Part shown: positions 39,763-48,397 of the stretch, one piece after another | How positions within the stretch are numbered: the first letter of the stretch is position 1 | Layout of the letters: every line of letters starts with the position of its first letter | Origin: Arcobacter arenosus | GTDB lineage: Bacteria; Campylobacterota; Campylobacteria; Campylobacterales; Arcobacteraceae | Length of the DNA stretch: 64,000 bases | Direction of reading: 5' to 3' | NCBI RefSeq assembly: GCF_005771535.1 | Contig: NZ_VANU01000005.1 | Coordinates: forward strand, 54,213 to 118,212 | Notes under the pieces: model-generated | The model's input: the letters and a program-made list of their open reading frames with translations, nothing else | Database searches by the model: none | Told to the model about the DNA's origin: nothing | Position numbers and translations under genes: made by a program

Positions 39763-40087
39763 TATATGTTTTCCACTCCCGATTTTTTACTATGAGATAT
39801 TTTTTGCCATCTATTGGCACTAGCCAATATTTGACTTTTATTTTTTTAAAATTGATATTATTATGCCTTACAATCTTTACAATTGGATAATCAAATCCTC
39901 CAGCAAAAAGTTGATTGCATTTTAATACGCGTGATATTGTAAAATAAATTGCCTTAAAGAAAGAATTATTCTCTAACTGCCATAGGGCATAATTTGAGCA
40001 AGTTGGGTAATATCTACAACTTCCAAATGAAATTACAGACAAGTATCGTTGATAAAATTTGATTAAGTATCTAAAAAGTGTTTTCAT
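39743..40087 (-). CDS. yidD: Membrane protein insertion efficiency factor YidD
   Basis: A 114-residue YidD. The family core is RYLIKFYQRYLSVISFGSCRYYPTCSNYA, with the two Cys close together, followed by GGFDYP. It has a short basic tail. The ATG overlaps the rnpA stop (ATGA). The gene is in the normal rpmH-rnpA-yidD-yidC order. Confidence 0.94.
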   Translation of the reverse strand: MKTLFRYLIKFYQRYLSVISFGSCRYYPTCSNYALWQLENNSFFKAIYFTISRVLKCNQLFAGGFDYPIVKIVRHNNINFKKIKVKYWLVPIDGKKYLIVKNREWKTYNDESTR

Positions 40088-40422
40088 TTTGAATAAAGTT
40101 GCATTTTTTTCATTGCATAAATAAAGTCTTTTTCTAACTCTTTATGAGTTTTTTCAAAAAGTCTTTCTTTTGCAACAAAGATATATTTACCTGTTGCAAT
40201 ATTATTTTCAAAAGTTAGGCATAAGGCTCTAAGTTTTCTTTTAGCTTTTGCCCTTTTTACTGCATTTCCTACTTTTTTTGAAGCAACAAATGCAATTTCT
40301 AGCTCTTGGCTAGAAGAAAAAAAAGCGACAAATGAGTGGGTATGCCACTTCTTGCCGCTTTTATATAATCGATTAAAATCTTTAGAATTGTTAAGACGGT
40401 GGTCTTTGCTTAAACAGCTAAT
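40084..40422 (-). CDS. rnpA: Ribonuclease P protein component, apparent ATT start
   Basis: A 112-codon frame between rpmH and yidD encodes Rnp[21 protein letters not shown], then [21 protein letters not shown], the RNR-like RNA-binding motif, and a helical C-terminus. The frame has no ATG, GTG or TTG before the conserved start of the fold. The first stop upstream is nine bases before ATT at 40422. This ATT, preceded by AAAGAG, is the only near-cognate codon that gives a normal N-terminus. The 5' end overlaps rpmH by 13 bp, so coupled initiation at AUU is likely. AUU initiation is known from infC. Gene identity is sure; the start codon is inferred. Confidence 0.88.
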   Translation of the reverse strand: MSCLSKDHRLNNSKDFNRLYKSGKKWHTHSFVAFFSSSQELEIAFVASKKVGNAVKRAKAKRKLRALCLTFENNIATGKYIFVAKERLFEKTHKELEKDFIYAMKKMQLYSK

Positions 40423-40544
40423 CTCTTTCTACCTTTAGCTCTTCTAGCTTTAATTACTTTTCTACCGTTTTTAGTTTTCATTCTGATTCTAAAACCATGC
40501 GTTCTTTTTCTTGGCGTGTTATGTGGTTGATATGTTCTTTTCAT
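40410..40544 (-). CDS. rpmH: 50S ribosomal protein L34
   Basis: A 44-residue L34: [19 protein letters not shown], then a highly basic stretch ending GRKRLAV. It is short and highly conserved. Its stop lies inside the rnpA frame. It begins the rpmH-rnpA-yidD-yidC-jag-mnmE unit. Confidence 0.97.
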   Translation of the reverse strand: MKRTYQPHNTPRKRTHGFRIRMKTKNGRKVIKARRAKGRKRLAV

Positions 40545-40580
40545 ATTCTTTAGTTCCTCTATTCACAAATTAAGTCGCGT

Positions 40581-40586
40581 ATTATA
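40581..40586 (-). promoter_or_regulatory. Probable -10 box of the rpmH operon
   Basis: A perfect TATAAT on the minus strand, 37 bp before the rpmH ATG, in an AT-rich zone without a clear -35, as is common in Campylobacterota. Assigned by position and sequence only. Confidence 0.55.
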
Positions 40587-40619
40587 TTTAAACAAAACTT
40601 AAGTTAAGGTTAACTTTAG

Positions 40620-41522
40620 TTACTTTTCTAGATTTAATGCTTTTTGTACGCAACTTTCTAATGTAGTATTATCTGCAACACTTACATTTACATTTTCTGG
40701 AAAATACTTCATTGTTGTTTTTCCAATACTAATGGCTCTAAAAGAATTTTTCCAATTTACATTTTTAAAAAAAGCATCAATAGTCGATGGGGATGAAAAT
40801 ATTATTATTGAATCATTGGGTAAATCTATTTTTTTCTCATACTCAATACAAATTGTTTCATATAAAGCTATATGTTCACAAGATACATTATTTTCATTTA
40901 AAATATCAATTAAATTTGAAACTATCTTTTTTGCTCCAATATAGGCAACTTTTTTATTGGCTAATAACTCAATAAGCTCATAGGCAAATTCATCACCATG
41001 CTTTTCTTTTCCAACAAATGTTGCCTTTACTCCAAATTTATTTATCTGTTTTGCAGTTTGAGTTGAGATAGCATATGAGGGTATCTTTTTCCATTGATTT
41101 GTAATTGAGTTTAGATGTATTACTGCATTTTTAGAAGTAAAGATTAGAGCATCGTAGTTTTCTAAATCCACTTTATCTAAAATTGGCTTTGTATTTATAA
41201 GTGGTAAGTTTTTTGCATATTTAATATTTTTATCACTTAAAATATAAATATTCTTATTTCTATTTTTAATATCATAATTTATATTCTTCACCCTTTGTTT
41301 TAAATGCTCAAAAAAGTTGTCTTTAGGGGAAATTACTAAATCACCATTCTCATCAATAAAAAATTGAATTTGATTTTTTGAAAGTTCATAGGTAAGTTTA
41401 ATAAACTCTTTGTAAGAGATATTTTTATCACAATCTTTATCTTTTACAAATTTATTTTGATATTTATCATATTCATAATAAAGTAGTTTTAGATTATCAA
41501 AAAGCTTCGTAAGGTTTTTCAT
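40620..41522 (-). CDS. hemD: Uroporphyrinogen-III synthase-like protein with N-terminal extension
   Basis: A 300-residue protein. Residues ~91-300 look like HemD, the enzyme that closes hydroxymethylbilane to uroporphyrinogen III: NIYILSDKNIKY, LIFTSKNAVIHLN, YAISTQTAKQINKFG, VAYIGAKKIVSNLI, IIIFSSPSTIDAFF and the final AISIGKTT. HemD usually has about 210-250 residues. Here a Lys/Tyr/Asp-rich extension of ~90 residues with no recognised domain comes first. No internal ATG would remove it, though other starts are possible. It stands next to clpB, not to other haem genes. Confidence 0.78.
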   Translation of the reverse strand: MKNLTKLFDNLKLLYYEYDKYQNKFVKDKDCDKNISYKEFIKLTYELSKNQIQFFIDENGDLVISPKDNFFEHLKQRVKNINYDIKNRNKNIYILSDKNIKYAKNLPLINTKPILDKVDLENYDALIFTSKNAVIHLNSITNQWKKIPSYAISTQTAKQINKFGVKATFVGKEKHGDEFAYELIELLANKKVAYIGAKKIVSNLIDILNENNVSCEHIALYETICIEYEKKIDLPNDSIIIFSSPSTIDAFFKNVNWKNSFRAISIGKTTMKYFPENVNVSVADNTTLESCVQKALNLEK

Positions 41523-41539
41523 TTATCCCATCTTTATAT

Positions 41540-41570
41540 AAAATAAAGCTTCACTAAGAAGCTTTATTTT
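41540..41570 (-). terminator. Terminator of clpB
   Basis: A perfect 13-bp stem (41540-41552 with 41558-41570) with a five-base loop, overlapping the last two bases of the clpB stop codon. On the minus strand it ends in TTTT. Confidence 0.85.
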
Positions 41571-44148
41571 AATCTAAATTAACCACAACTTTATCATTTA
41601 TTACATCAAATTCTACTTTAGAACCCTCTCCTATTTTATCTTCTAAAATTAAGTCAGCCAATTTATCCTCTACAATCTCATAAATAGCTCTTTTTAATGG
41701 CCTAGCACCATAAACTGGGTCAAAACCAATTTTTGCAATAAACTCTTTTGCATTTGTTGTTAAACTAATCTCAATATCTTTTGAGGCTACTTTTTTCTTA
41801 ATAGCTTCAAATAATATGTCAACTATATTTGTAATAGCATCAAGTCCTAATTGCTCAAATATTACAATATCATCAAGTCTATTTAAAAACTCTGGTCTAA
41901 AATAAGCTTTTAAATCATCAAGAACTGCTTTTCTTCTATCTTCTTTATCACTTATTTCTATAATCTTAGAACTACCAATATTTGAAGTTAAGATTATGAT
42001 TGTGTTTTTAAAATCAACTGTAACACCTTTATTATCAGTTAATCTTCCATCATCTAATACTTGTAAAAGTATATTAAATACGTCAGGATGTGCTTTTTCA
42101 ATCTCATCAAATAAAATTACACTATAAGGTTTTCTTCTAACTGCCTCTGTTAATTGACCACCCTCTTCATATCCTACATATCCTGGAGCTGCACCAATTA
42201 ATCTACTTACTGCATGTTTCTCCATATATTCACTCATATCAAATCTAATTAGAGCTTTCTCATCATCAAATAAAAATCTTGCCAATGTTTTTGCACTTTC
42301 TGTTTTACCAACTCCTGTTGGCCCTAAGAACATAAATGAACCTACAGGTCTACTATCATCACTTAAGCCAGCTTTGTTCCTTTTAATAGCTCTTGAGATT
42401 GCTTTTAAAGCTTCATCTTGTCCTACAACATCCTCTTTTAAAACCTCTTCAACTTTTAAAACTTTTTGTTTTTCAGAATCCATCATTTTAGTTACAGGAA
42501 TACCTGTCCATCTACTTACAATACTTGCAATTGATTCTTCATCAACTGAGTTTCTAAGTAAAGTACCCTCTTCTTGCATTTGCTCCCATTTAGCTTGATT
42601 TTCAGCAATCTTTTTTTGTAACTCTGGAATTTCACCATATTCAATTGATGCTGCTTCTTCAAATTTTGATTCTCTTTTTGCTCTTTCTGCTTTTACTTTT
42701 AACTCATCAATTTTTGCTTTTAATGAACTTTCTGCATTAAAAGTCTCTTTTTCATTTTCAAATCTAGCTTCTAAGTTTTGTTTTTCTTCATTTTTATTAG
42801 CTAACTCTTTTTCTATATCTTCTAATCTTGCACTATTCTTTTTAGATTTTTCCATTTTTAATGCTTCTTTTTCTACATTAAGGGTTTGAATCTCTCTTTT
42901 TATAGTAGAAAGTGCAATTGGTTCAGACTCAATTTGCATTTTTAGTTCAGCTGCTGCTTCATCAATTAAGTCGATTGCTTTATCTGGTAAAAATCTATCA
43001 GAGATATATCTATCACTTAATTTTGTAGCTGCAACTAATGCTGAATCATTTATTGTTACATTATGGTGTGTTTCAAGTCTCTCTTTTATACCCCTTAATA
43101 TTTGTAAAGCTTCATTTACACTTGGTTCATTCACATTAACAGGTTGGAATCTTCTTTGCATCGCTGCGTCTTTTTCAAAGTACTTTCTATACTCTTTAAG
43201 TGTTGTTGCCCCAATAGTATGTAACTCACCTCTTGCTAATGATGGCTTTAAGATATTTGCTGCATCCATACTTCCTTCACTAGCCCCTGCTCCAATTATT
43301 GTATGAATCTCATCAATAAAAAGAATAATATTTCCAGCTTTTTTTACTTCATCAATAACTGCTTTTAATCTATCTTCAAATTCACCTCTATATTTAGCAC
43401 CTGCGATTAAGGCACTCATATCTAGAGTTACAACTTTCTTATTTTGTAAACTTAAAGGTACTTGTTTTTCCACAATTCTTTGGGCAAGACCTTCGGCAAT
43501 TGCTGTTTTACCAGTTCCAGGTTCACCCAATAAAATTGGATTATTTTTAGTTTTTCTAATAAGAATCTGCATCATTCTTTGAATTTGCTCATCCCTTCCA
43601 ATAACTGGGTCAAGCTCACCATCAATCGCTTTTTTATTTAAATCAATACCATATTTACTTAAAGCTTCTAAATTATCATCTCCACTAGCAGAATCAATAG
43701 TTTGCCCTGCTCTCATTGCCTCAAGATTTTTCTTAGCCTCACTTAAATCTAAATACTTCCCAAGTACGTCTTTAATAACTTGATTTGATAAATTTGCCAT
43801 CAACCATGTATCAATAGCAATAAACTTATCCCCTTTACTTGTCATTAAGCCCTCGGCTCCTTGAATTGTACTCAAGAAATTTCTTGATAATTTTATATTC
43901 TCTTTTGTTACACTTGATACCTGTGGAAGTTTGTTTGCATATGATTTTGCTTCTAATTCTATTGCAGCTTTGTCAACATTCATTTTATTTAATAATTGGT
44001 TTAATACTGAATTTGTATTTGTTAATAAAGCCCACAAGAAGTGGATTACATCTACCTCTTGATTTTTATTATGTAATGCAAGGGAAACTGATGAATCAAT
44101 CACCTCTGCCATTTGATTTGTTAGTTTTTCAAATATATTATTACTCAT
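41569..44148 (-). CDS. clpB: Disaggregase chaperone ClpB
   Basis: An 859-residue Hsp104/ClpB. The N-domain (about 1-145) is followed by NBD1 with Walker [14 protein letters not shown] and the CARRGE-like [14 protein letters not shown] coiled-coil middle domain (about 400-530) comes next, then NBD2 with Walker [14 protein letters not shown] and the final GARPLKRAI sensor. The length is normal. It works with DnaK to rescue aggregated protein. The start has a perfect AAGGAG. An HspR-type operator overlaps the promoter. Confidence 0.97.
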   Translation of the reverse strand: MSNNIFEKLTNQMAEVIDSSVSLALHNKNQEVDVIHFLWALLTNTNSVLNQLLNKMNVDKAAIELEAKSYANKLPQVSSVTKENIKLSRNFLSTIQGAEGLMTSKGDKFIAIDTWLMANLSNQVIKDVLGKYLDLSEAKKNLEAMRAGQTIDSASGDDNLEALSKYGIDLNKKAIDGELDPVIGRDEQIQRMMQILIRKTKNNPILLGEPGTGKTAIAEGLAQRIVEKQVPLSLQNKKVVTLDMSALIAGAKYRGEFEDRLKAVIDEVKKAGNIILFIDEIHTIIGAGASEGSMDAANILKPSLARGELHTIGATTLKEYRKYFEKDAAMQRRFQPVNVNEPSVNEALQILRGIKERLETHHNVTINDSALVAATKLSDRYISDRFLPDKAIDLIDEAAAELKMQIESEPIALSTIKREIQTLNVEKEALKMEKSKKNSARLEDIEKELANKNEEKQNLEARFENEKETFNAESSLKAKIDELKVKAERAKRESKFEEAASIEYGEIPELQKKIAENQAKWEQMQEEGTLLRNSVDEESIASIVSRWTGIPVTKMMDSEKQKVLKVEEVLKEDVVGQDEALKAISRAIKRNKAGLSDDSRPVGSFMFLGPTGVGKTESAKTLARFLFDDEKALIRFDMSEYMEKHAVSRLIGAAPGYVGYEEGGQLTEAVRRKPYSVILFDEIEKAHPDVFNILLQVLDDGRLTDNKGVTVDFKNTIIILTSNIGSSKIIEISDKEDRRKAVLDDLKAYFRPEFLNRLDDIVIFEQLGLDAITNIVDILFEAIKKKVASKDIEISLTTNAKEFIAKIGFDPVYGARPLKRAIYEIVEDKLADLILEDKIGEGSKVEFDVINDKVVVNLD

Positions 44149-44179
44149 TTAGCACTCCTTTTCTTTAACTGCTAATATA

Positions 44180-44210
44180 ATTTTAGCACTTTGAGTGTAC
44201 CTTTGTCAAG
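44180..44210 (-). promoter_or_regulatory. clpB promoter with HspR (HAIR-like) operator
   Basis: On the minus strand, CTTGACA and ACTCAAA are separated by exactly seven bases (44190-44210). The HAIR consensus is CTTGAGT-N7-ACTCAAG, so both half sites and the spacing match, with three mismatched bases in total. TTGACA (44204-44209) also serves as -35, with TAAAAT (44180-44185) 18 bases on. HspR repression of clpB is established for Campylobacter and Helicobacter relatives; use here is inferred. Confidence 0.75.
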
Positions 44211-44256
44211 TCTTTTTATAAATCTTTTATAAATTATAATTCTTTTTTTATATTTT

Positions 44257-44288
44257 TGTCCCTTTTAAAAGGGGACACTTTTTAAAGG
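44257..44288 (+). promoter_or_regulatory. Conserved leader hairpin of rnhB
   Basis: The leader reads GTCCC, TTTTAAAA, GGGGAC, ACTTTTTAAAGG and, six bases on, the ATG. It matches the leaders of obg and ridA in order, spacing and bases. The hairpin ends right before the ribosome binding site. Confidence 0.5.
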
Positions 44289-44294
44289 TTTTTT

Positions 44295-44876
44295 ATGTTG
44301 TGTGGAATTGATGAAGCGGGCCGTGGTCCAATTGCAGGTCCTTTAAGTGTAGCTGGTGTTATATTTATAAATGAAGTAAAAGAATTAAATGACTCTAAGA
44401 AATTAAGTGAAAAAAAAAGGGAAGAATTATTTCCTAAAATTAAAGAAAACTGCCATTATCATATAGTATTTAAAAGTGCTAAAGAAATAGATCAAAAAGG
44501 GATTAGTACTTGTTTAAAAGAGTCAATTATTGAAATCATGAACACATTAAAAAATAAATGTGATGGAAATATAGATTTTTTAATGGATGGGAATACCTCT
44601 TTTGGAATAAATACACTTCAACACAAAATAAAAGCTGATGCAACAATAAAAGAGGTAAGTGCGGCTTCAATACTAGCAAAAGTAAGTCGTGATAGATATA
44701 TGAATGAAATAGCCCCAAACTACAAAGAATACGATTTTGATAAACATAAAGGGTATGGAACAAAATCTCACGTTGAAGCGATTAAAAAATATGGAAGAAG
44801 TGATGAACACAGAGTTAGTTTTAGGCTAAAAGCATTAGGTGAAGAGAAAATTGGGGTACAAAAAAATCTATTTTGA
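44295..44876 (+). CDS. rnhB: Ribonuclease HII
   Basis: A 193-residue RNase HII. The DEAGRGP motif at the N-terminus (CGIDEAGRGPIAGPL), LNDSKKLSEKKR and the late acidic residue in the DGNTSFG region and ASILAKVSRDRYM are present. It removes misincorporated ribonucleotides from DNA. It overlaps the convergent thiamine-binding gene by 9 bp. Confidence 0.95.
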   Translation: MLCGIDEAGRGPIAGPLSVAGVIFINEVKELNDSKKLSEKKREELFPKIKENCHYHIVFKSAKEIDQKGISTCLKESIIEIMNTLKNKCDGNIDFLMDGNTSFGINTLQHKIKADATIKEVSAASILAKVSRDRYMNEIAPNYKEYDFDKHKGYGTKSHVEAIKKYGRSDEHRVSFRLKALGEEKIGVQKNLF

Positions 44877-45182
44877 AACTTCCCCAATGTGATTTTCAAC
44901 AGATTTCACTTTCCCTTCAAGTCTATTTTCATAACCAGGCCTTATATCAAAAGTAATTGTTGAATATATCCTTTTTGAACCTAGTTCTTCTAATTTGTCA
45001 TAACATTTTTGAATTATTAATAAAGCTTCACTCATTTTTTCTGTTTCAATTATTGTAGACATTGCAGTTAATTTATAAGGATATCCACAATCCCTTATAA
45101 CTTTTAAAACTTCAGAAACTTCCTTACTTTTGCTTTCACTTTTATCAGTTGGAAACATTGCCATTTGTAGTAACACAGACAC
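44868..45182 (-). CDS. MTH1187/YqgV-family thiamine-binding protein
   Basis: A 104-residue protein of the MTH1187/YkoF-like family (formerly DUF77). The ferredoxin-like fold is seen in VLLQMAMFPTDKSESKSKEVSEVL, YKLTAMSTIIETEKM and RIYSTITFDIRPGYENRLEGKV. Members bind thiamine or its precursors. It lies 14 bp after the NMT1-GGDEF gene on the same strand, so they are probably cotranscribed. No TPP riboswitch is seen before the pair. Confidence 0.85.
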   Translation of the reverse strand: MSVLLQMAMFPTDKSESKSKEVSEVLKVIRDCGYPYKLTAMSTIIETEKMSEALLIIQKCYDKLEELGSKRIYSTITFDIRPGYENRLEGKVKSVENHIGEVSK

Positions 45183-45196
45183 AATAACCCCTTACA

Positions 45197-46831
45197 TTAA
45201 TTAAAGATATTTAATTGATTTTTTCCATTTTTTTTAGCAATATACATACCCTCATCTGCCCTATCTAAGGCAGAATAAATATCATCGCTAGGTTTACAAA
45301 TAGTTAAACCCATACTTGCAGTTACTCTAATACTAAGATTATCAATTTTAAGTTTTTCATTTGCTATAACTTCTCTTAGATTTTCTGAGTACTTCTTTGC
45401 ACCAGATAAAGATGTATTTGGTAATAAAATAGCAAACTCTTCACCACCATATCTACAAATTACATCACTTTTTCTTTTATGTTCCATCATTAAATCAGCT
45501 ACAGCACACAATACATAATCACCTACTTGATGCCCATAAGTGTCATTTATTTTTTTAAAATTATCAAGGTCTATAAGTAAAATAGACACATTTTTACCTT
45601 CCCTTTTTGCAAGACTTATAGACTCTTTTGCAATTGTCTCGAAATATCTTCTATTATAAATTTTTGTTAAAAAATCTTTTTCTGAAAGATCTTTTAATTC
45701 TTTATTCATTTGAAGCAGTTTTTCTTCATTATTTTTTAGTTTATGAGTTACTTTATAAAGTACGATGTTTTTATAAATAATCACAATGATTAAAAGGGTA
45801 AAAAGTCCAATAAAAAAATATAAATAAGGTAATTCTTTGTATTCAGATAATCTTTTGAATTCATTTTTTAAATGATTAAGTAAACTGTTATTGATATATA
45901 CAAAATCTTTTACGTTAATATTGTTTTTTACTAATCCCATAACATTATATAAATCATAAATTCTTTGTAGTTTGCTTAAATCAATGTTACCTAAAATTTC
46001 AGTATTATAAAAAGATAATTTTCTTAACTCTTTCCCTTCAAATATCAACTCTTCTCTTGTTAGGTTTTGGGTATTATATTTTTCTAAAATTAAATCAACT
46101 GCTTCTTCAATATTTGCGTAAGCATATTCCCACCCTTTCAATGAAGCATTTCTGAATCTTTCAACTAATTCTTTTTGTTTTTCCAATTTAGTTTTACTTG
46201 TATACAAAAAATCACTATACATATCAAAGCCATAATTACTAGGAGAAAAAGTATTATAATCAACTCCTTTTTTTTGTAAAAAATATGGAGCTTTTGAGGT
46301 ATAAGCTGATATAACATCTGTTTTTTTATCAATTAAATCATTTATATTGTGGGTATGATTAATAAATTTTAAATTTTTTAATTGCACTTTTTGGGAAATA
46401 ATCATAGATTTTAATGATACTTCACTTGCATCATCAATTGTGGTCATTATTCTTTTGCCATTGAAATCTTTGATACTATTTATATTTGATTCTTTTGTAG
46501 ATATTAAAATTAATGGACTATTTTGAAATAAAGCATATAAAGTAACGATATTTTTATTATTTGTTTTCTCTAAAATTAAAGTTTCTCTACCAACTGCAAA
46601 ATCATATTTACCATCACTCACCCCTTGAGGGATATCAAGACCAAATTCAAAAGGTTTAATATTTACATCTAAACCTTCATCTTTGTAAAAACCTTTTTCT
46701 TTGGCAATATAATAACCTGCAAACTGAAATTGATTAAACCATGATAATTGTAAGGTAACATTATCATTTGCTTTAAGTAAAAAAGGATTCAATATCAAAA
46801 TAAGAAACAATGTAAAGAAAAAATGATTCAT
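45197..46831 (-). CDS. NMT1/THI5-like periplasmic sensor with GGDEF domain
   Basis: A 544-residue predicted diguanylate cyclase. A signal peptide (about 1-20) is followed by an NMT1/THI5 substrate-binding domain (about 25-310: LQLSWFNQFQFAGYYIAKEKGFYKDEG is the family signature). A TM helix (about 340-362, ELPYLYFFIGLFTLLIIVIIY) and a linker lead to the GGDEF domain (about 390-544) with active-site RYGGEEF and the DLDNFKKINDTYGH motif. A clear I-site RxxD is not certain. NMT1 domains bind pyrimidine precursors of thiamine (HMP-type). The adjacent thiamine-binding gene suggests the ligand is thiamine-related. This link is inferred. Confidence 0.88.
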   Translation of the reverse strand: MNHFFFTLFLILILNPFLLKANDNVTLQLSWFNQFQFAGYYIAKEKGFYKDEGLDVNIKPFEFGLDIPQGVSDGKYDFAVGRETLILEKTNNKNIVTLYALFQNSPLILISTKESNINSIKDFNGKRIMTTIDDASEVSLKSMIISQKVQLKNLKFINHTHNINDLIDKKTDVISAYTSKAPYFLQKKGVDYNTFSPSNYGFDMYSDFLYTSKTKLEKQKELVERFRNASLKGWEYAYANIEEAVDLILEKYNTQNLTREELIFEGKELRKLSFYNTEILGNIDLSKLQRIYDLYNVMGLVKNNINVKDFVYINNSLLNHLKNEFKRLSEYKELPYLYFFIGLFTLLIIVIIYKNIVLYKVTHKLKNNEEKLLQMNKELKDLSEKDFLTKIYNRRYFETIAKESISLAKREGKNVSILLIDLDNFKKINDTYGHQVGDYVLCAVADLMMEHKRKSDVICRYGGEEFAILLPNTSLSGAKKYSENLREVIANEKLKIDNLSIRVTASMGLTICKPSDDIYSALDRADEGMYIAKKNGKNQLNIFN

Positions 46832-47046
46832 ATGTTTTTAATTTCCTATTATTGAATTGCTAATAAATTATTTATTTAATTGTATTCTACAACAGTTTTG
46901 TTAAAAAGGATTTAATTAAATTATATTTTACCATATTTAACTAACTTTTACTGCATGAAAACGATATATTATATAGATTTATTAATATTTTATTTACATT
47001 ATTTTTGATATTATGTCAAACTTTACAATAAAAAAAGGGGAAAAGA

Positions 47047-47385
47047 ATGCAGATAGAAATATCTCCAGAAGTTTTATTATCTCAACTTGGTTATGCTAAA
47101 AATGATTCTTCATTAAAGCAAGCAGAAGATGTTATCAATGGAACTAAAAATTTTAACAAATTTTCAAAACATATTATTAGTTTAAATGACCATTTAAAAA
47201 AGATGAATGCATATGTTGCTTTATCAAATTCATCTAATTATTTAAAAATTAAATGTGATGAAAATGATGCAGAAGAGATTTTAACTGAATTTCATGATGA
47301 AGTTTCTCATTGGGCTGGGAAATACAATGTTGATGTTGAAAAATTAGATAAAAAACATGTATATTATATTTTAGGATCTAACTAA
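47047..47385 (+). CDS. Small acidic hypothetical protein
   Basis: A 112-residue soluble protein that I do not recognise. It has a mixed alpha/beta composition, with SPEVLLSQLGYAKNDSSLKQ at the start and a Lys/Asp-rich C-terminal half (ILTEFHDEVSHWAGKYN). There is no signal peptide or TM helix. It has a very good ribosome binding site (GGGG, seven bases from ATG) and its own terminator, so it is a real, probably well-translated monocistronic gene. The 215-bp gap upstream (46832-47046) is AT-rich and shows no other feature. Confidence 0.65.
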   Translation: MQIEISPEVLLSQLGYAKNDSSLKQAEDVINGTKNFNKFSKHIISLNDHLKKMNAYVALSNSSNYLKIKCDENDAEEILTEFHDEVSHWAGKYNVDVEKLDKKHVYYILGSN

Positions 47386-47392
47386 AAAAAAC

Positions 47393-47422
47393 AATAAAGA
47401 TATCTTTTTCGATATCTTTATT
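47393..47422. terminator. Bidirectional terminator
   Basis: A perfect 12-bp stem (47393-47404 with 47411-47422) with a six-base loop, between the convergent 47047 gene and msrBA. T/A-rich tails on both sides allow use in both directions. Confidence 0.85.
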
Positions 47423-47424
47423 TA

Positions 47425-48282
47425 TTATTTAAAAATCTTTTTATAAGAGTGACAGTAAGGAACTTTTCCTGTTCTTTCATAATAATTTTGATGATAATCT
47501 TCAGCTTCGTAAAATACACTTGATTCATATAATGATGTAGCAACCTTATAATCCATATCTTCAAGTTCATCTACTAATTCTAAAGCTGTTCTTTTTTGCC
47601 CTTCATTTTGATAAAAAATTGCAGATAGATATTGACTTCCTATATCTGGTCCTTGTCCATCAATTTGAGTAAAGTCATGAATTTCAAAAAAATGTTTTGC
47701 TAATTCCCGAAAAGAAACCTCACACTCATCATATTCTACCCTTACAACCTCAAGATGTCCAGTTCTTCCTGTACAAACAGCTTCATAATCTGGGTTTTCC
47801 ATATGCCCACCCATATAACCAGAAACAACAGAATGTACACCTTTGAATTTTTCAAAAAAGTGTTCAACACCCCAAAAACATCCCCCGGCAAAATATGCAA
47901 AGGCATGCTGTTCACAACAATTTTCTATACTTTTGAAAGATAAAGACAATGAGTTTACACAGTGTCTTGTATTTTTTGAAGTGAAACCTTCACCCTCAAA
48001 AACATGACCTAAATGAGCACCACAATTGGCACAAATAATTTCAACTCTTCTTCCATCTGCATCGGGAACTCTTTTTACAGCTCCAACAATATCATCATCA
48101 AAGCTTGGCCAGCCACAACCTGATGAGAATTTATCTTCTGATCTATAAAGTGCAGTATCACATTTCCTACATTTATAAACTCCTGCTTCATAAAAATCAT
48201 TGTATTTCCCAGAAAAAGGTCTTTCTGTACCTTTATTCTCTATTACATATTCTTCTTCGGGAGTTAATTTATTATAGCTCAT
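47425..48282 (-). CDS. msrBA: Fused methionine sulfoxide reductase MsrB-MsrA
   Basis: A 285-residue bifunctional enzyme that reduces both R- and S-methionine sulfoxide. The MsrB domain comes first (about 1-120), with zinc ligands CRKCDTALY and CANCGAHLGHVFEGEGF and catalytic Cys in TRHCVNS. The MsrA domain follows (about 125-285), with catalytic GGCFWGVEHFFEKF and the late EDYHQNYY. The B-A order is less usual than A-B. There is no signal peptide, so it is cytoplasmic. A single gene unit. Confidence 0.95.
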   Translation of the reverse strand: MSYNKLTPEEEYVIENKGTERPFSGKYNDFYEAGVYKCRKCDTALYRSEDKFSSGCGWPSFDDDIVGAVKRVPDADGRRVEIICANCGAHLGHVFEGEGFTSKNTRHCVNSLSLSFKSIENCCEQHAFAYFAGGCFWGVEHFFEKFKGVHSVVSGYMGGHMENPDYEAVCTGRTGHLEVVRVEYDECEVSFRELAKHFFEIHDFTQIDGQGPDIGSQYLSAIFYQNEGQKRTALELVDELEDMDYKVATSLYESSVFYEAEDYHQNYYERTGKVPYCHSYKKIFK

Positions 48283-48397
48283 AGGCCTCTCTTTACAAAA
48301 ATTTAATTGCAGTAGTTTATCAAAACAACAACAAAGAGTGTATTAATTTTTAATATAATCAATATACTTTAGTTTTTTTTAATACTCAAAACAGATA

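Noticed and set aside
43839-44168. 109-codon plus-strand frame
   Set aside because: Antisense to the start of clpB; Leu-rich shadow with no ribosome binding site.
46832-47046. TPP riboswitch before the NMT1-GGDEF gene
   Set aside because: The conserved CTGAGA core and helices are not present in this AT-rich gap.
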